From: Euptelea pleiosperma
Taxonomy: Eukaryota > Streptophyta > Magnoliopsida > Ranunculales > Eupteleaceae
Direction: 5' to 3'
Assembly (NCBI GenBank): GCA_035048495.1
Contig: CM068553.1
Coordinates: 18,539,190-18,603,189, forward strand
Length of the DNA: 64,000 bases
Both the position numbers and the translations under genes were made by a program. A model generated the notes under the pieces. It saw nothing but the letters and a program-made list of their open reading frames with translations, made no database searches and was not told where the DNA came from. Position 1 is the first letter of the stretch. Every line of letters starts with the position of its first letter. Below are positions 34,027-46,700 of the stretch, piece by piece.

Positions 34027-34575
34027 TGCATCAAAAAATTTTCGTCCAATTGGTATGATTTGAAACATGCTTCGAATACAAGAGGTGGGCCATAAAAAAT
34101 TGATGGCTTGGAGTACGACCTCATGCAGTACTTGCACAAGGGGTTCAAAATTTCAAATCATTTCCCTTAAAATCCAAGAAAACAAGAGTGGAAATGATGC
34201 AGTTCACATGGTTGTTGATCATGACAGCTCAATTGCTGGGCCACCACCAGTTTGATTTCAGTAGCTCCAAAATCACAGCCATTCTTAGTCACAAGCAGCT
34301 GTCCGATGGATCACCTATTACACCCTAGACCTAATTACAACCGTATGATGATCCACATTACTCAATCAATTGCCTAAGTTTCGACAGTCAATAAAGTTAT
34401 GGCATCAATAATCCACAAATGGATCCATCGATCGGACGATCAAACCTTACCGATCCTTGTTACATGTTTTATGTCCAAGACAAGAAGTGGCCCATCATTT
34501 AGATTGCATTGATTTATCATATTCCGGTAGTACATGTACTATCATAACTTCCCCTTCTTAAATAGGGTCGGGCTC
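34027..34575. other. Intergenic sequence
   Basis: An open frame at 34067-34255 shows no motif. Nothing else supported. Confidence 0.35.
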
Positions 34576-34733
34576 GGGGGACACCTATTTTTGAGCCCCA
34601 TCTCTGAAAACCACATTTGATGGGGTTAGAAATTTCAGAATGATCTGAATTTCAGAATGAGCTGATTTTTTATTGGGGTATGTAATCTATATGGTGAGTA
34701 CGCCAAAATAGGGGTGAAAAATGGGTGTCCCCA
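34576..34733. repeat. Small MITE-like element
   Basis: Left GGGGACACCTATTTTTGA and right TGAAAAATGGGTGTCCCC are imperfect inverted termini over about 158 bp. Confidence 0.45.
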
Positions 34734-34757
34734 CCACACTTGAAGAAGCTGGAACCA

Positions 34758-35037
34758 AGGTTTAAAACGGGCCATTATAACGGACTGGGGGCGTTACAAT
34801 TTTTCTGTTATAACGGATTGTAACACAGGCAAAAACGGGAAAATAACCACTCTAAAATTCAAATTTTTGAACTTCAAATTTTCAATAAATTTTATAACGG
34901 ATGTTATTTTAACAATTTTTTCAGAAAATAACGTCCTTTGTTTTCTGGGCGTTAAAACGGTACATAACGTAATGGGGGAGGTCCGAATCCGTTATCATGG
35001 CCATAATTTTCGTTACAACGGACGTTTTTTAAACCAT
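34758..35037. mobile_element. Mutator-type MITE with 11-bp target duplication at the PPR 3' end
   Basis: Termini AGGTTTAAAACG and CGTTTTTTAAACCAT form imperfect inverted repeats; the 11-mer AGCTGGAACCA flanks the element exactly at 34747-34757 and 35038-35048. Target duplication of 8-11 bp fits Mutator-like elements. The interior repeats the 'ttataacgg' motif in both orientations. It overlaps the last three codons' region of the PPR gene. Confidence 0.8.
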
Positions 35038-36837
35038 AGCTGGAACCACATTTTCCACCTCAATCCAACTACAACCAGCTTCTTTCCTTAACCCTCTCTC
35101 CCTCATCAGCCCTCTAACAACACTCACATCCCCCCATCTCCCATGAGATGCATACATGTTAGACAATAGAACGTACACAAACTCATCATCACCGTCCAAT
35201 TCGATCACCTTTGCAGCTGCAATCTCTGCAACCACTAGATCCCCACAAGCACAACATGCACTAAGCAGGGCTCTCCAGACCAACCCACATGACCCAAACC
35301 CTAATTCATGTATCATCCTCTCTCCCCTCCACACTTCCCCTCTTTGCCCAAGAAGACGAATCATGCAAGTACAATGCTCGACCGTCGGATTGATCCCGTA
35401 ATCCCTGATTATTGACTCAAAATACTGTATCCCAAGGTGTAATTGCCCTCCATCTTGCCCACAAGCTGATAAAACACTAAGGAATGTAATGTCATCTGGC
35501 TCTAAGCTTGGTACCATCTTCAATTGCTCAAACAGCCAGATGACCTTGCTTGCATTGCCATTGCGAGCGTAGCCACCGATCATCGTGTTCCAAGATACCA
35601 AATTCCTTCTGGGCAAGGAATGGAATACTGATTCGGCATTATTTACCTGCCCACACTTAGAATACATATCGATCAGCGCGGTTCCAACGACTATGTAGGT
35701 ATCCGAACCCGACTTGATCGTGCAACAATGGATTATCATTCCCCATGTTAGAGCTGATAGACCCGCGACACCCCTCAAAATGCTAGAAAATGTGAACTTG
35801 TCCATTTCGATATCTTTCAAATGCATCTTATTAAAGAAATCCAGTGCTTCTCGTGCTCGATCCCGATTTACATATCCGGTGATTATCGAATTCCACGAAG
35901 ACGAGTTGGGGTTCGGCATTTCGGTAAAAACCTGAATAGCATCTTCCATGTCGCCGAACTTGGCAATGCCATTGATCACTTCATTATATGAGATTGTATC
36001 AGGGAAAGGCATCTGACCCAAAAGATCGAATGCCTCTTCGACTCTCCGGTTTCCAGCACTCGCTGCTATAACTGAATTCCAGGAGACCAAGTCCTTATCG
36101 ATCATCTCGTGAAATACTTGGATCGCCTCATCTACAGACCCACATTTTCCATACATGTCAATCAAACAGTTCCCAACAACACATGATCCCAAACCAAATT
36201 TTACAATCTTAGAGTGGATCGACTGGCCCAACTCCAAGAAACCTAATTGAGCACAAGCAACTAACGTAGCTGTAAACGTGAATGAATCCACCTGCAAATC
36301 TGATCTTTCCAACTCTGAAACCAAAGTCGATGCCTTAAAAAACTGCTCATTCTGCACATAACCACAAATCAAAGAATTCCAAGAAACTACATTTGGTTGA
36401 GGAATATCAACAAACACTTTGTGGGCTTCATCTAATAACTCGCATTTCACATAGAGACTAATCAAGGCGGTTGATACGAAGACATTGGAATTGAACCCAG
36501 ATCGCAGAATGTGACAATGAAGCTGCTGACCGTAATAAATCCAACCCAAATTTGTCGAAGCTTTGATTAAGCAAACCAGAGTATAACTATTAGGTTCGAT
36601 ACCCGACTTTCGCATTCGAGAGGCCTCAAATAAGGCCATCGTACTGCTAGAGCCATGCTTGGCAAGGGCCGCAATGAGAGTGGTCCATGAAAACACATCC
36701 TTTGGTTGGCAAGTTGTGTGATTAACAGAGCTTCTCTGAATGACAAAACATGTACTTATATTTTGTGAAATTTCTGCTTGGAGTTGCTTTGCTTCTTGAA
36801 TGGATCTCTTCACACCCTTCAGTAGATATCTTTGCAT
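35029..36837 (-). CDS. PLS-class pentatricopeptide repeat protein with E domain (At5g47460-like)
   Basis: Single uninterrupted 602-codon frame, intronless as usual for the family. From about residue 45 it consists of PPR units with the PLS pattern; recognisable signatures are VVSWNSLICGYVQN, LIDMYGKCGSVDEAIQVF, LIDMYSKCGQVNNAESVF and LVSWNTMIGGYARNG. After the last unit comes an E-type end (VEHCTCMIRLLGQRGEVW, VWRALLSACCACGDL, YVLLSNMYASHGRW, GCSWIEV). No DYW cytidine deaminase domain. The start MQRYLLKGVKRSIQEAKQLQ resembles At5g47460, to which I assign it from memory. Such proteins bind organelle RNA, often for C-to-U editing. The last four codons and the TAA come from an inserted MITE (34758-35037), which changed the C-terminal end. 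Otherwise intact. Confidence 0.9.
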   Translation of the reverse strand: MQRYLLKGVKRSIQEAKQLQAEISQNISTCFVIQRSSVNHTTCQPKDVFSWTTLIAALAKHGSSSTMALFEASRMRKSGIEPNSYTLVCLIKASTNLGWIYYGQQLHCHILRSGFNSNVFVSTALISLYVKCELLDEAHKVFVDIPQPNVVSWNSLICGYVQNEQFFKASTLVSELERSDLQVDSFTFTATLVACAQLGFLELGQSIHSKIVKFGLGSCVVGNCLIDMYGKCGSVDEAIQVFHEMIDKDLVSWNSVIAASAGNRRVEEAFDLLGQMPFPDTISYNEVINGIAKFGDMEDAIQVFTEMPNPNSSSWNSIITGYVNRDRAREALDFFNKMHLKDIEMDKFTFSSILRGVAGLSALTWGMIIHCCTIKSGSDTYIVVGTALIDMYSKCGQVNNAESVFHSLPRRNLVSWNTMIGGYARNGNASKVIWLFEQLKMVPSLEPDDITFLSVLSACGQDGGQLHLGIQYFESIIRDYGINPTVEHCTCMIRLLGQRGEVWRGERMIHELGFGSCGLVWRALLSACCACGDLVVAEIAAAKVIELDGDDEFVYVLLSNMYASHGRWGDVSVVRGLMRERGLRKEAGCSWIEVENVVPAMV

Positions 36838-37108
36838 TGGATAACATTGTTATTTTAGTCCACAGCCTATGCACCTTTTATGTAAGAATGGTTTCCTCAT
36901 AATCATCAGTGGAAAGGAAAGTAAAGGGTATTTACGTCATTCCACATCTATAGAAGCTATTGCAGTCATTTGCACAAGAACAGATAAAAACTAATTTGGT
37001 TTTAAAATTTTGAAAAAATCCTTGCAGTCAAGTGTAGACAATTGAACTGGAGAATCAACTATGAAGAACAGTCAAATTTTCTTGCAAGTTGAAATACAGT
37101 CATGGCAT
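36838..37108. promoter_or_regulatory. Promoter side of the PPR gene
   Basis: No clear TATA box or repeat; AT-rich flank between the PPR start and the MITE at 37109. Confidence 0.3.
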
Positions 37109-37505
37109 GGTTTAAAAAAAAAAACAGTTATAACGACCTTTATACAGGTTAACAGTATTTAACATTAAGGCTCTGTATGGTGATCAACAAAAAAGTTCTA
37201 CAGAAAAAATAATTTTACATCAGAAAGTGTTGATACAGAAAATGTTTTATGAGATTTATACGCAAAAATCATTTCTAGAAAACTTATTCAGGGCAACCAT
37301 ACAGAGCCTAAATGTATTGACACCTCTTATGATCAAAATAAGAGCCGTTTTAGCGATTTAACTGTTATTTACCGCTTAGCTGAAAAATGAATTTGATTTT
37401 TTTTTTTTTTGAACTTTTGAACATTATTTCACCCATTACAACGGCTGTTATAACGGTCATAAGGAAACCCAGCTAACCATTATGGGTCCCTTTTAAACCT
37501 TGCTC
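37109..37505. repeat. Second Mutator-type MITE copy, split by a Tourist-like MITE
   Basis: Ends ATGGTTTAAAAA and TTTTAAACCTTG, with GTTATAACG and CGGCTGTTATAACGG inside, match the element at 34758-35037. The middle is interrupted by the insertion at 37169-37308. Confidence 0.6.
37169..37308. mobile_element. Tourist-like (PIF/Harbinger) MITE
   Basis: Termini GGCTCTGTATGGT and ACCATACAGAGCC are exact 13-bp inverted repeats, flanked by TAA on both sides (37166-37168 and 37309-37311). 140 bp, no coding capacity. A 3-bp TTA/TAA target duplication is the Harbinger hallmark. Confidence 0.85.
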
Positions 37506-37759
37506 TCTAACTAGCCGCCAACTATCAATCAATATCTTCTCACCAACACCATTAAATAGTTGCTCTTTGTATTATCTTTTATTATAACAGATGCCATTAC
37601 AAATTGACCAAAAAAAAAAGTAAATTCCAAACCACCATTGCATTTTATTTGTTTCAGACTGAAAATAAGATGCCATCACTCTTCATCTATTAGATCCACA
37701 GTTGGAAAAATAAAAAAATCCAATGCATAAGTAACAATATAGAGTTGGGGAGAGAATTA

Positions 37760-40700
37760 TCAGATTGAAATGCCATAATTACTGATTCTTGAGACCTCTT
37801 TAGTCAGAGCATTTCTTTCTCGCTTCGCCTCAGAAGCAAGGTTGGAAACCTGGAAAGCAGATAATCCAAACTTAATCAATTTCTTTATCAAGAAAGCCAT
37901 TAATAAAACACATTAATTAAACCCACTCCAGTGTTCAATATATACAACCAGATGGTATTATGTGGCAACTATGATTATTACATCCAATCATCATCAACCA
38001 TCAAATAGAGAAATCATCATCCAATTAAACTCTGGAATTGGCACAAATTGAGCTATCAAATTCAGTGTACCTATGGATTGATCCCTAGGTCTAAATTTAG
38101 GCATAAAAAACCCAAAAAAATATGGGCTAGACTTGACTATTAAGGGAAGATCCATCGTAGAGCTATTACTAGCATTATTAGATTACAATTCAGCACACCA
38201 TAGAATATATATTTCTCAATGAATAAAACCTATAAAAGTACATATTTACAAAGATAACATGCAATTTGGCTTACCTTTCTTCAAATTTCCCATAGCAACA
38301 AAATTGCAAATAAACTAAAAAAAAACCCAAAGAAATCCCTGGGAGAGTCTAAGAAGTTTACCATAAAGACCTCGATATTTAAAGTATCCTTCGTCAAGGC
38401 ATCCAAGTCGTTTCACAAGTTCAAAGAACAGTTCAGTTGAACTAGGGTTTCTTAGGATCAGAAGTGCTCTAATGCCATGTTAAAAATCAGAGTTCTAGGG
38501 TTTGAGGAGAAAGAAGAGAAGTGAGAAAGAAAAAGGGAGAGAATCGAACTAGACTGGTTCAGCCCACCATGTGGTATTTATATTAATAAGTTAAGTGGTG
38601 AGGTGCACTTACAGAAAGAAAGGTGCACACCCACAATAACAAAACATAACCACAATAATATAATAAAAACTCTAACAAAACCTTTTAATTACTTCTACAA
38701 GATGACAATTCTTTCTTTCATTGCACCCCATTTTGTTGTAGGTGATTAGAAGTTCAATCATACTCTCCACAAAATAAGCACGTATTTTATTAATTAATTA
38801 TTCATAAACAATCGGCATCAAAATGTAAACTGGAAAACAATAATCACTGTTCTTCATTCTGACGAGATAGACGATGCACACATGTTTAGGCAACATGTAT
38901 GTTCCACATTCACAGCATCAGACTCGAACAAATTTTGAAACAAATATGGAGAAGATACCATCGGGAGTACTAATGTATGAACCACACCATAATAGACCCT
39001 GAGCTACTAGCTGAAAATGAAAAACTCAAGTGCATGTCCAGAAGAAAAAGAGCACAAACCTCGCAGGTCACGATTCCCACCAATTGTAATTTTGGTCTCC
39101 ACATCCTAAAATAACTTTTTTTTATAAGACATCCTAAAATAACTTACGGGAAGAGGAGTAGGGACTATGGAGTTACCTTAAAATGTAGATTCTTTGTGAG
39201 GTGTGTTTGGGAACCTAGAATCGGGGTGGGAATTGGGATCATAATTTCTGGAGGATAAATTGTAACGCATCTAAGTGTTATATGTATCAAAATATTTTTC
39301 AAGGTCCTTTTGGATCTAACTAATCCTTTCTCTGCGCCATTTTTTCTGATAAATACGAAGCAAAGTAGGGGCTATAATGGTGAGAAAACATCTAAAAGCT
39401 CTGCTTTTTCAAGGTATTTTCATCAAGGTCTGTTATCAGATCTGGAGTCTCCTATTTTCTTGCTTTCGTTCAATCCATGTAGCTTTCACATTTTAAATAT
39501 GTAAATCTGATTGGCCAGTTTGCCTTTTAATCCATGTAGCTTGGACATTTTCTTCGAATTCTCATAGTCGTATTCAAATAATGGAATAAGTTAAGGGTGC
39601 AACCAAACACAGGAATTCCAATTGTCAGGAATCTGAATTTTAAGTAATCAATATTTGGAAGTGGGATTCCAATTCCAATTCCCTGCCTTGGTTCCCAAAT
39701 GGACCCATAAGATTATTTCTGCAGACAGAGATTTGTAGACAAGCTAGGAACATGAGGAATGGAAAATAAAGAAAGAGAAGGTGAAACCGAACAAAACCTT
39801 CCACATTATAGGTGCAAGGGAACCATCAGCGAGTACCACATTTTCAAGCTGAGAACAGGCAAGTGATTGAACAAATTGTCTTACACATATATCCTCACAG
39901 TCGATAATCCAGGAGTGACTAGGAGAAAAATTGGAAACATGATAAGTGATGCCAATATACTTGACTACACAAAAGTCGCAGTCCCTTACACCACCTTCCA
40001 AATATATCAGTAAATCGTTCTCCAAAACAATGATTGACTAACATCACTAGTTCCACTCAGATTTTAGTAATGCCATTATCATGAAAAATCCAAACTCCAC
40101 CAGCACTAATGACAACAACGGCGGCAGAGGGACATGTGTGCAATGTGCAAATTAACAAGTGCATGGTTCGTCACCCAAGTACGTACAAACTTTCTAAGCA
40201 TAGGGAACACCACAACTGCATCCACGGCACCATCACGTCTATCATCTCAACCTTTACCTCCATCTCCACCTTTGGGCCGATCCAGTTTTAGAAAAAGGGG
40301 GAAAGGTTTACCTAAGGAACGTAAGCTCAGAATTAGTGAGGCTCTTGTTATCCCTCTCTCCGATGCAGATGTGCCAGTAGCGAAGGATCTTACGAACTTG
40401 AACAAGACTGCATCGATAGTCAGTCCTCAGATAGTGGAAGAGATAGCTCCAGTAAAGGCTGATTCATCAGTAGGCTTTCTTCGAGTTCGAGATATCAAAG
40501 GTAAGGGCATCTTCGTGATCCCTCTCCTTCTTCATTATCTTTTTCCTTTTCTAGTGGATGTAAGAAGATGGGGAAGGAGGACCCTCTGCAGGGCAATCAT
40601 ATGATAATAGGGTGGTGGAGTTTGACTCTCCAGTCCTCCTAGAAGCAGAGAGGGACCGGGAAGTCAGGGTGATTAAGGAGAAGACGACGATCAACCAAGA

Positions 40701-43700
40701 AGTAGACTCTATCGGTCCAGTTAGTGCTGATCATAAGGGTTTGGAAGTGGATGTTTCAGTTCCTACGGACACTGGTGGCCGAGGGTCAGGGAACTACAAG
40801 GTCGGAGAGGATGGCATTGTTCACAGCGTGTCGTATTTCTTCGCCACTTAGAGAAGCTGAGAAGTGCAGAAGTCTGTCTCCTATCAGCCTCTGACGCAAT
40901 ACCAGTAGGGCAGGGTGGTCTGGGATTGCAGGCACTTCGATTGGAAAGGGAGGATTCAGGGTGTGGCGAAGCTGGGTTTTATAGTTCCATGGAGCTGGAT
41001 CACTCAAATTGACTATCTACTAATATCCTGAGATTGGGGGTCTCTTTAGGTCTCTCGTTTGGAGGGAATGAAGAGAAAGCACATAAACTCCTTCTGTCTC
41101 TGATGGCGCCTGACAAGACGACAGTAGGGGAGAGGACTCCAGCGACCATATCAGTTTTGAATAGAGATGAGGTGGTGGTAGCCGATCAGAATTCTCCTTT
41201 AGCTCTTATGCTTCCGGAGAGTGGAGTAGAGATGATAGATGTTAAGGATTCGAGCAGTAGGAAGAAAATGCTGTCCCCCAGTCCCAACCAGGGAGACAAG
41301 CCTTTGAAATTAATTCGTGAACTACAGCGTTTGGCATGTGAATTATCCAAAGGAGAGGATATCTTAGAAGGCAGTAGAAGAAGAGGGAGGAAACTAGCTA
41401 CTGTATCATGTTGAACAAAATCTTATCCTGGAATGTACGAGGTTTGGGTAGCAAGGGACGAAGAGTGGTGGGTAAAAGTGTTATTACAAGATGGGGAACC
41501 AAGGTTGCCATGCTTCAGGAGACAAAGCTAGAGAAGGTAGACGCTCATGTTATTACAGACTTATGTGGTTTTAAGGAGGTTGGATGGCATGATCTCCTGT
41601 CCATCGGCTCTTCAGGGGGGGATAGTTATATTTTGGGCAAGATCTATATACAAGTCTCAGAGGTGGTTATTGGTGCTTTTTCCATCTAGGTATTATGCAA
41701 TTTCGTGGGGGAATAGTTTTCTTGGGTCTTGTCAGGGGTGTATGGGCCTACGGAAAAAAGAGATATGTCTCAGTTTTGGGAGGAATTGGATGATGTGGCG
41801 GGCCTTTGGGACTTTCTTGGTGCATAGGGGGAGATTTTAACGTGATCATATTTGCTCCCGAGAAGAACAGGGTTGGAAGGGTGACTAATAGTATGAAGGA
41901 GTTTGGAGAATTCGTGCATAGGAATTATCTCATGGACCTTCCTATGGGTGGGGGTACCTTTACGTGGTCTAACAACCAGGAGGTCCCTACTTTCTATAGA
42001 TTGGATAGATTTTTGGTTTCTAGTAGTTGGGAAGAGCATTTTACAGGGGTCTCCCATATGGCTATTCCGAGACAGGCTTCAAATCATGTTCCTCTCCTCT
42101 TGGATTGTGATGGTATTTGTAGTCGACCCACTCCTTTTCGTTTCAAAATTTTGTGGTTAATTTATCCCGGCTTTAAGGAGAAGGTGGCGGATTGGTGGAA
42201 TAGTTTCTCTTTTTTCTGGGAGAGCTGGAGAAAGCTTAAAGAGTTGAAGAAGAAGATTAAGCTATGGAACAAGGAGGTGCTAGGGAGTGTTGATCAACGT
42301 AAGGCCGTTGTGCTAGAAAAAAATTGGGCTACTGAACGAAAAAAAAGGAAGAAAACCCTCTCAATCAAGGATCGCAGTACAAGGGTTAACTTAAAGGCAG
42401 AATATCAACGTTTAGTTTTCACGGAGAAGATAAGTTGAAAGCAGAAGTCTAGAGTTAGATGGTTGAAGGAAGGGGACGACAATTCGAAGTTTTTTCATTG
42501 AATGGCAAATGCGCATAAGATAAATAATAACATAGCTAGTATTGAAATAGACGGGAGAACTGTGGAGGATGAAGCTAGTATAAGGGAAGGGGTTGTGAAA
42601 TATTACTCTAAGTTGTATTCTAAGTCGGAAACTTTTCGTCCCCTCCTAGATGGCCTACAGTTTGATAGCATTGGATCCGAGGACAAGGATTGGCTTGAGA
42701 GACCCTTTGAGGAGGAGGAGATAGTGAAATCCATATCAAAGTTGGCGGGGGACAAGGCCCCGGGGCCCAACGGATTCACTCTGGCTTTCTTTAAGCATTG
42801 TTGGAGCGTGGTGGGTCCAGACTTTATGAAGGAGGTGGGCGAGTTTCAGGAAGAGGGGCATCTAGATTACACATCAAATAGCACCTTTGTTACTATCGTC
42901 CCTAAGATACAAGGGGCTGATGCTTTATCTGGATACAGGCCTATTAGTCTGGTGGGAAGTGTGTATAAGATTTTGGCCAAATCTCTTGCATCATGAATGC
43001 GGAGGGTTATGGCATCGGTTATCTCGCCTTCTCAAGAGGCTTTTGTGTTGGGTAGACAGATTATGGATGGAGTTCGTCTTGCTAATGAATGCATAGATTC
43101 CAGGCAAAAGGAAAGAATTCTGGGTATGGTGTGTAGGATAGATATGGAGAAGGCATACGATCATGTCTGTTGGATTTTCTGGATTATATGCTCAGAAGAA
43201 TGGGTTTGGGGGAGAAGTGGTGTAGATGGTTATGGAAGTGCATTATACGGTTTCCTTTTCTATTTTGGTTAACAAAGCTTGCACCGATTACATCAGAAGC
43301 TCTAGGGGGCTAAGGAAAGGTGATTCTAGTTGAATTGTAGAACAAGGGTTAGTGTTAGGTTGATGGATGAGAGAAGAGGAAGAAGAGAGAAGAGAAATGA
43401 TGTCTATTGTGCTTAGGTCACAATGACTCTATAAATCTTATTTATATAGAGAAATTACATAAAAGACAAATATACCCCTCAAGGGGGATATTTACAGAAC
43501 TACCCCTGATACATAAATAATATGCATTTCTACGTATATGATAACACTCCCCCTCAAGTTGGTGCATGGATATCTCTCATGCCCAACTTGCATAAGCACT
43601 TATGGAGTTGCCAACTAGGAACTCCCTTCGTGAAAACATCTGCAACCTGTTCGTCAGTCTTCACAAATGGGGTGCATACTGCCCCAAAGATAATCTTCTC

Positions 43701-46700
43701 TCTAATGAAGTGTCGTTCCACCTTAATGTGCTTGGCACGATCATGCTGAACGGGATTGTGAGTAATGCTGATGCTGGCCTTGTTATCACAGTGTAGGCTT
43801 ACAGACCCTGAAACTGGGAAACCAAGCTCAGCAACCAACACTTTCAATCAAAGCATCTCACACAAGCCATGAGCCACTGCTCTGAATTCGGCCTCTGCAC
43901 TAGCTAGATCTGGTGACAACGGGTTGCTTATTGTTTCTCCAAGTGACTAGATCTCCCCCAACAAAGGTGCAATATCTAGAAGTAGATCTCCAATCATCTT
44001 TGGCCCATGCCCAGTCTGCATCGGTATAAGCCTCTATACGCATGTGGCCATTCTTCTCAAATAGAAGACCTCTACCAGGTGCTGACTTGAGATACCTCGA
44101 GATCCGATGTGCTGCCTCTAAGTGAACACCTCTGGGTGAGTGCATATACTGACTAATCACACTCACTGCATAGGCAATGTCGGGTCGAGTCAAGGAGAGA
44201 TAGATCAAACGCCTAATTAGCCTCTGAAAGCTCCCTACATCCTATAGTAGCTCACTACTGGCATCTGCTAACTAGTGATTCTACTCTATAGGAGTTTCCA
44301 CTGGTTTGGTACCCAACCTGCCTGAGTCTTGTAACAAGTCTAAGACATACTTCCTCTGAAAGATGAAGATCCCCTGACTGGATCTTGCAACTTCGATGCC
44401 TAGGAAGTATTTGAGAGGTCCTAGATCTTTAGTTTCAAACTCCTCTGCTAACTGATGCTTCAGTTTGGCTACCTCTACTGCATCATTCCCTGTGAGAATG
44501 ATGTCATCAACATAACCAATGAGGGCAGTGGTGTTCTTCCCTTGATGCTTGACAAATAGGGTGTGATCAACTTGACTTTGAGTGTAACCCAGCTTCTTCA
44601 CTGCTAGGGTGAATCTCTCGAACCATGCCCTTGGAGATTGTTTAAGCCCATAAAGGGCTTTCTTCAATCGACACACCTTGCTACTATGTCCTGGTGGAGT
44701 GAATCCCGGAGGAGGCACCATGTACACTTCTTCATGTAGGTCCCCATGAAGTAAAGCATTTTTCACATCCAGCTGATGCAAATGCCACTCTTGGTTTGCT
44801 GCCAATGACAACAACACCCTGATGAAGTTCATCTTTGCCACAGGTGCAAAGGTCTCCACACAGTCAATCCCATAGGTCTGGTTGTACCCCTTGGCTACTG
44901 ATCTCGCCTTGTACTTCTCAACTGACCCGTCTACCTTGTACTTGACGGTGAACACCCATCTGCAACCCACAGGTTTCTTGCCTCTTAGTAAGTCAACAAG
45001 CTCCCATGTCCCATTCTTGTCCAAAGCTCTCATTTCCTCTATCATAGCAGCTTTCCATCTTGGTTGAGCGAGCCCTTCTGCCACTGAAGAGGTATAGGAA
45101 TAGTGGAAAGGGACGTAATAAAGGCTTTATAGGAGAGGGACAAGGCATCATAAGAAACAAAGTGGCTCAGAGGATGTTGAGTGCGGCTTCTGATTCCTAT
45201 TCTTAAAGGAATGGGAAGATCAGAAGCATTAGTAGAAAAAGAAATGAAAGGTATAGAAGGAGATGGAGTTTTACCTGGATCCAAGGAAGGAACCACTGGT
45301 ACTGGATCGGCTGTGGCTTTCTCCCTTCTACTATAGACTTTGAGCTCCTTCTGAGCTCCAGACGCAATATCAATCCCACTAGTAGTATGAGTAGGTGGAG
45401 AGCTCTCAAACTCTAAAGGAGGGGATAAGGATATAGCAGGAAGAGGAACAGTCCACCTCTCGTCATTACTACTCTCCCCCTGAAGAGAGTTGGGGGAGAA
45501 AAAAGATAGCTACTCACGGAATGTGACATCCATGCAGACAAACTTCTTCACAGAGGACGGATGGTAACACTTGTAACCCTTATGGGTAGAGAAGTAACCA
45601 AAAAAGACGCACTTGAGCGCTTTGGGATCGAGTTTGGTGCGATGGGGACCCAGGATATGTACATAACATACACACCCAAAGAGGTGAGGAAGAATAGTGA
45701 ATAGAGGAGAGCCAGGAGCAAGGACCTGAATAGGAGATTGGAAATTGAGCACTCGAGATGGCATTCTGTTAGTCAAGTAGGCAGCCGTCAACACAGCATC
45801 CGACCAATAAGATTTGGGGACATGAGAGCCAATCAATAGAGATCGAGCTATCTCAGTCAAGTTCCACATTTTCCTTTCAGCTACGCCATTTTGTTGAGGG
45901 GTATAACTGTAGGAATTTTGGTGATAAATCCCATAGTCAAGGAGGTAGTGTTGAAGACCTCCAAACATATATTCTCCACCCTGGTCAGTACGAAGAACCT
46001 TAATGGAGACACCATACTGGGTCTGGATCATCTTATGAAAACCCTGAAAGATGGAATGAACCTCATCTTTGGTTTTCATGAGATAGACCCATGTATACCT
46101 AGTATGATCATCAACAAAAGAAACAAAATAGTGGAAGTCAAAGATAGAAGTAGTGGGGGAAGGTCCCCATACATCAGAATGCGCAATGTCAAAATAAGTT
46201 AAACTTCTATTACCTCTGGAGGGGATCTACAATGCTTGGAGAGCTCACAAGTCTCACAGTGTAAAGCCGAAAAATGAACAGAAACAAACAAACTAGGAAA
46301 TAAAAGTTTAAGATACTGAAAAGAAACATGCCCCAGACAGGCATGCCAGCGCAAAAATCTATCCTACTACTACTACTAGCAGAAGACTGTAGTGCTGTGG
46401 GATCAGGAAGGCGTCGATCCAGAAGATAGAGACCATGCGCTTCATGTCCAGTGTCAATCGTCATCCTCGTCTCGAGGTCCTGAAAGACACAAGTAGGAGA
46501 AAAAGTGACAGTGCAGTTTAAGGATTTAGTCAAAGCACTAACAGAAAGTAGGTTAGAAGTAAATCTAGGAACATGCAAAACAGATGAAAAATGTAGTTTA
46601 GGAGAGGGAAAGATGCTCCCTTTCCCAGACACATAGGATAAGGTGCCATCAGCTGTCTTCACCTTATTATGGCCAAGACAGATAGTATAACTGAAAAATA

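Noticed and set aside
39310..39504. Plus-strand 64-codon ORF near the left end of the LINE
   Set aside because: No motif and no relation to the LINE frames.
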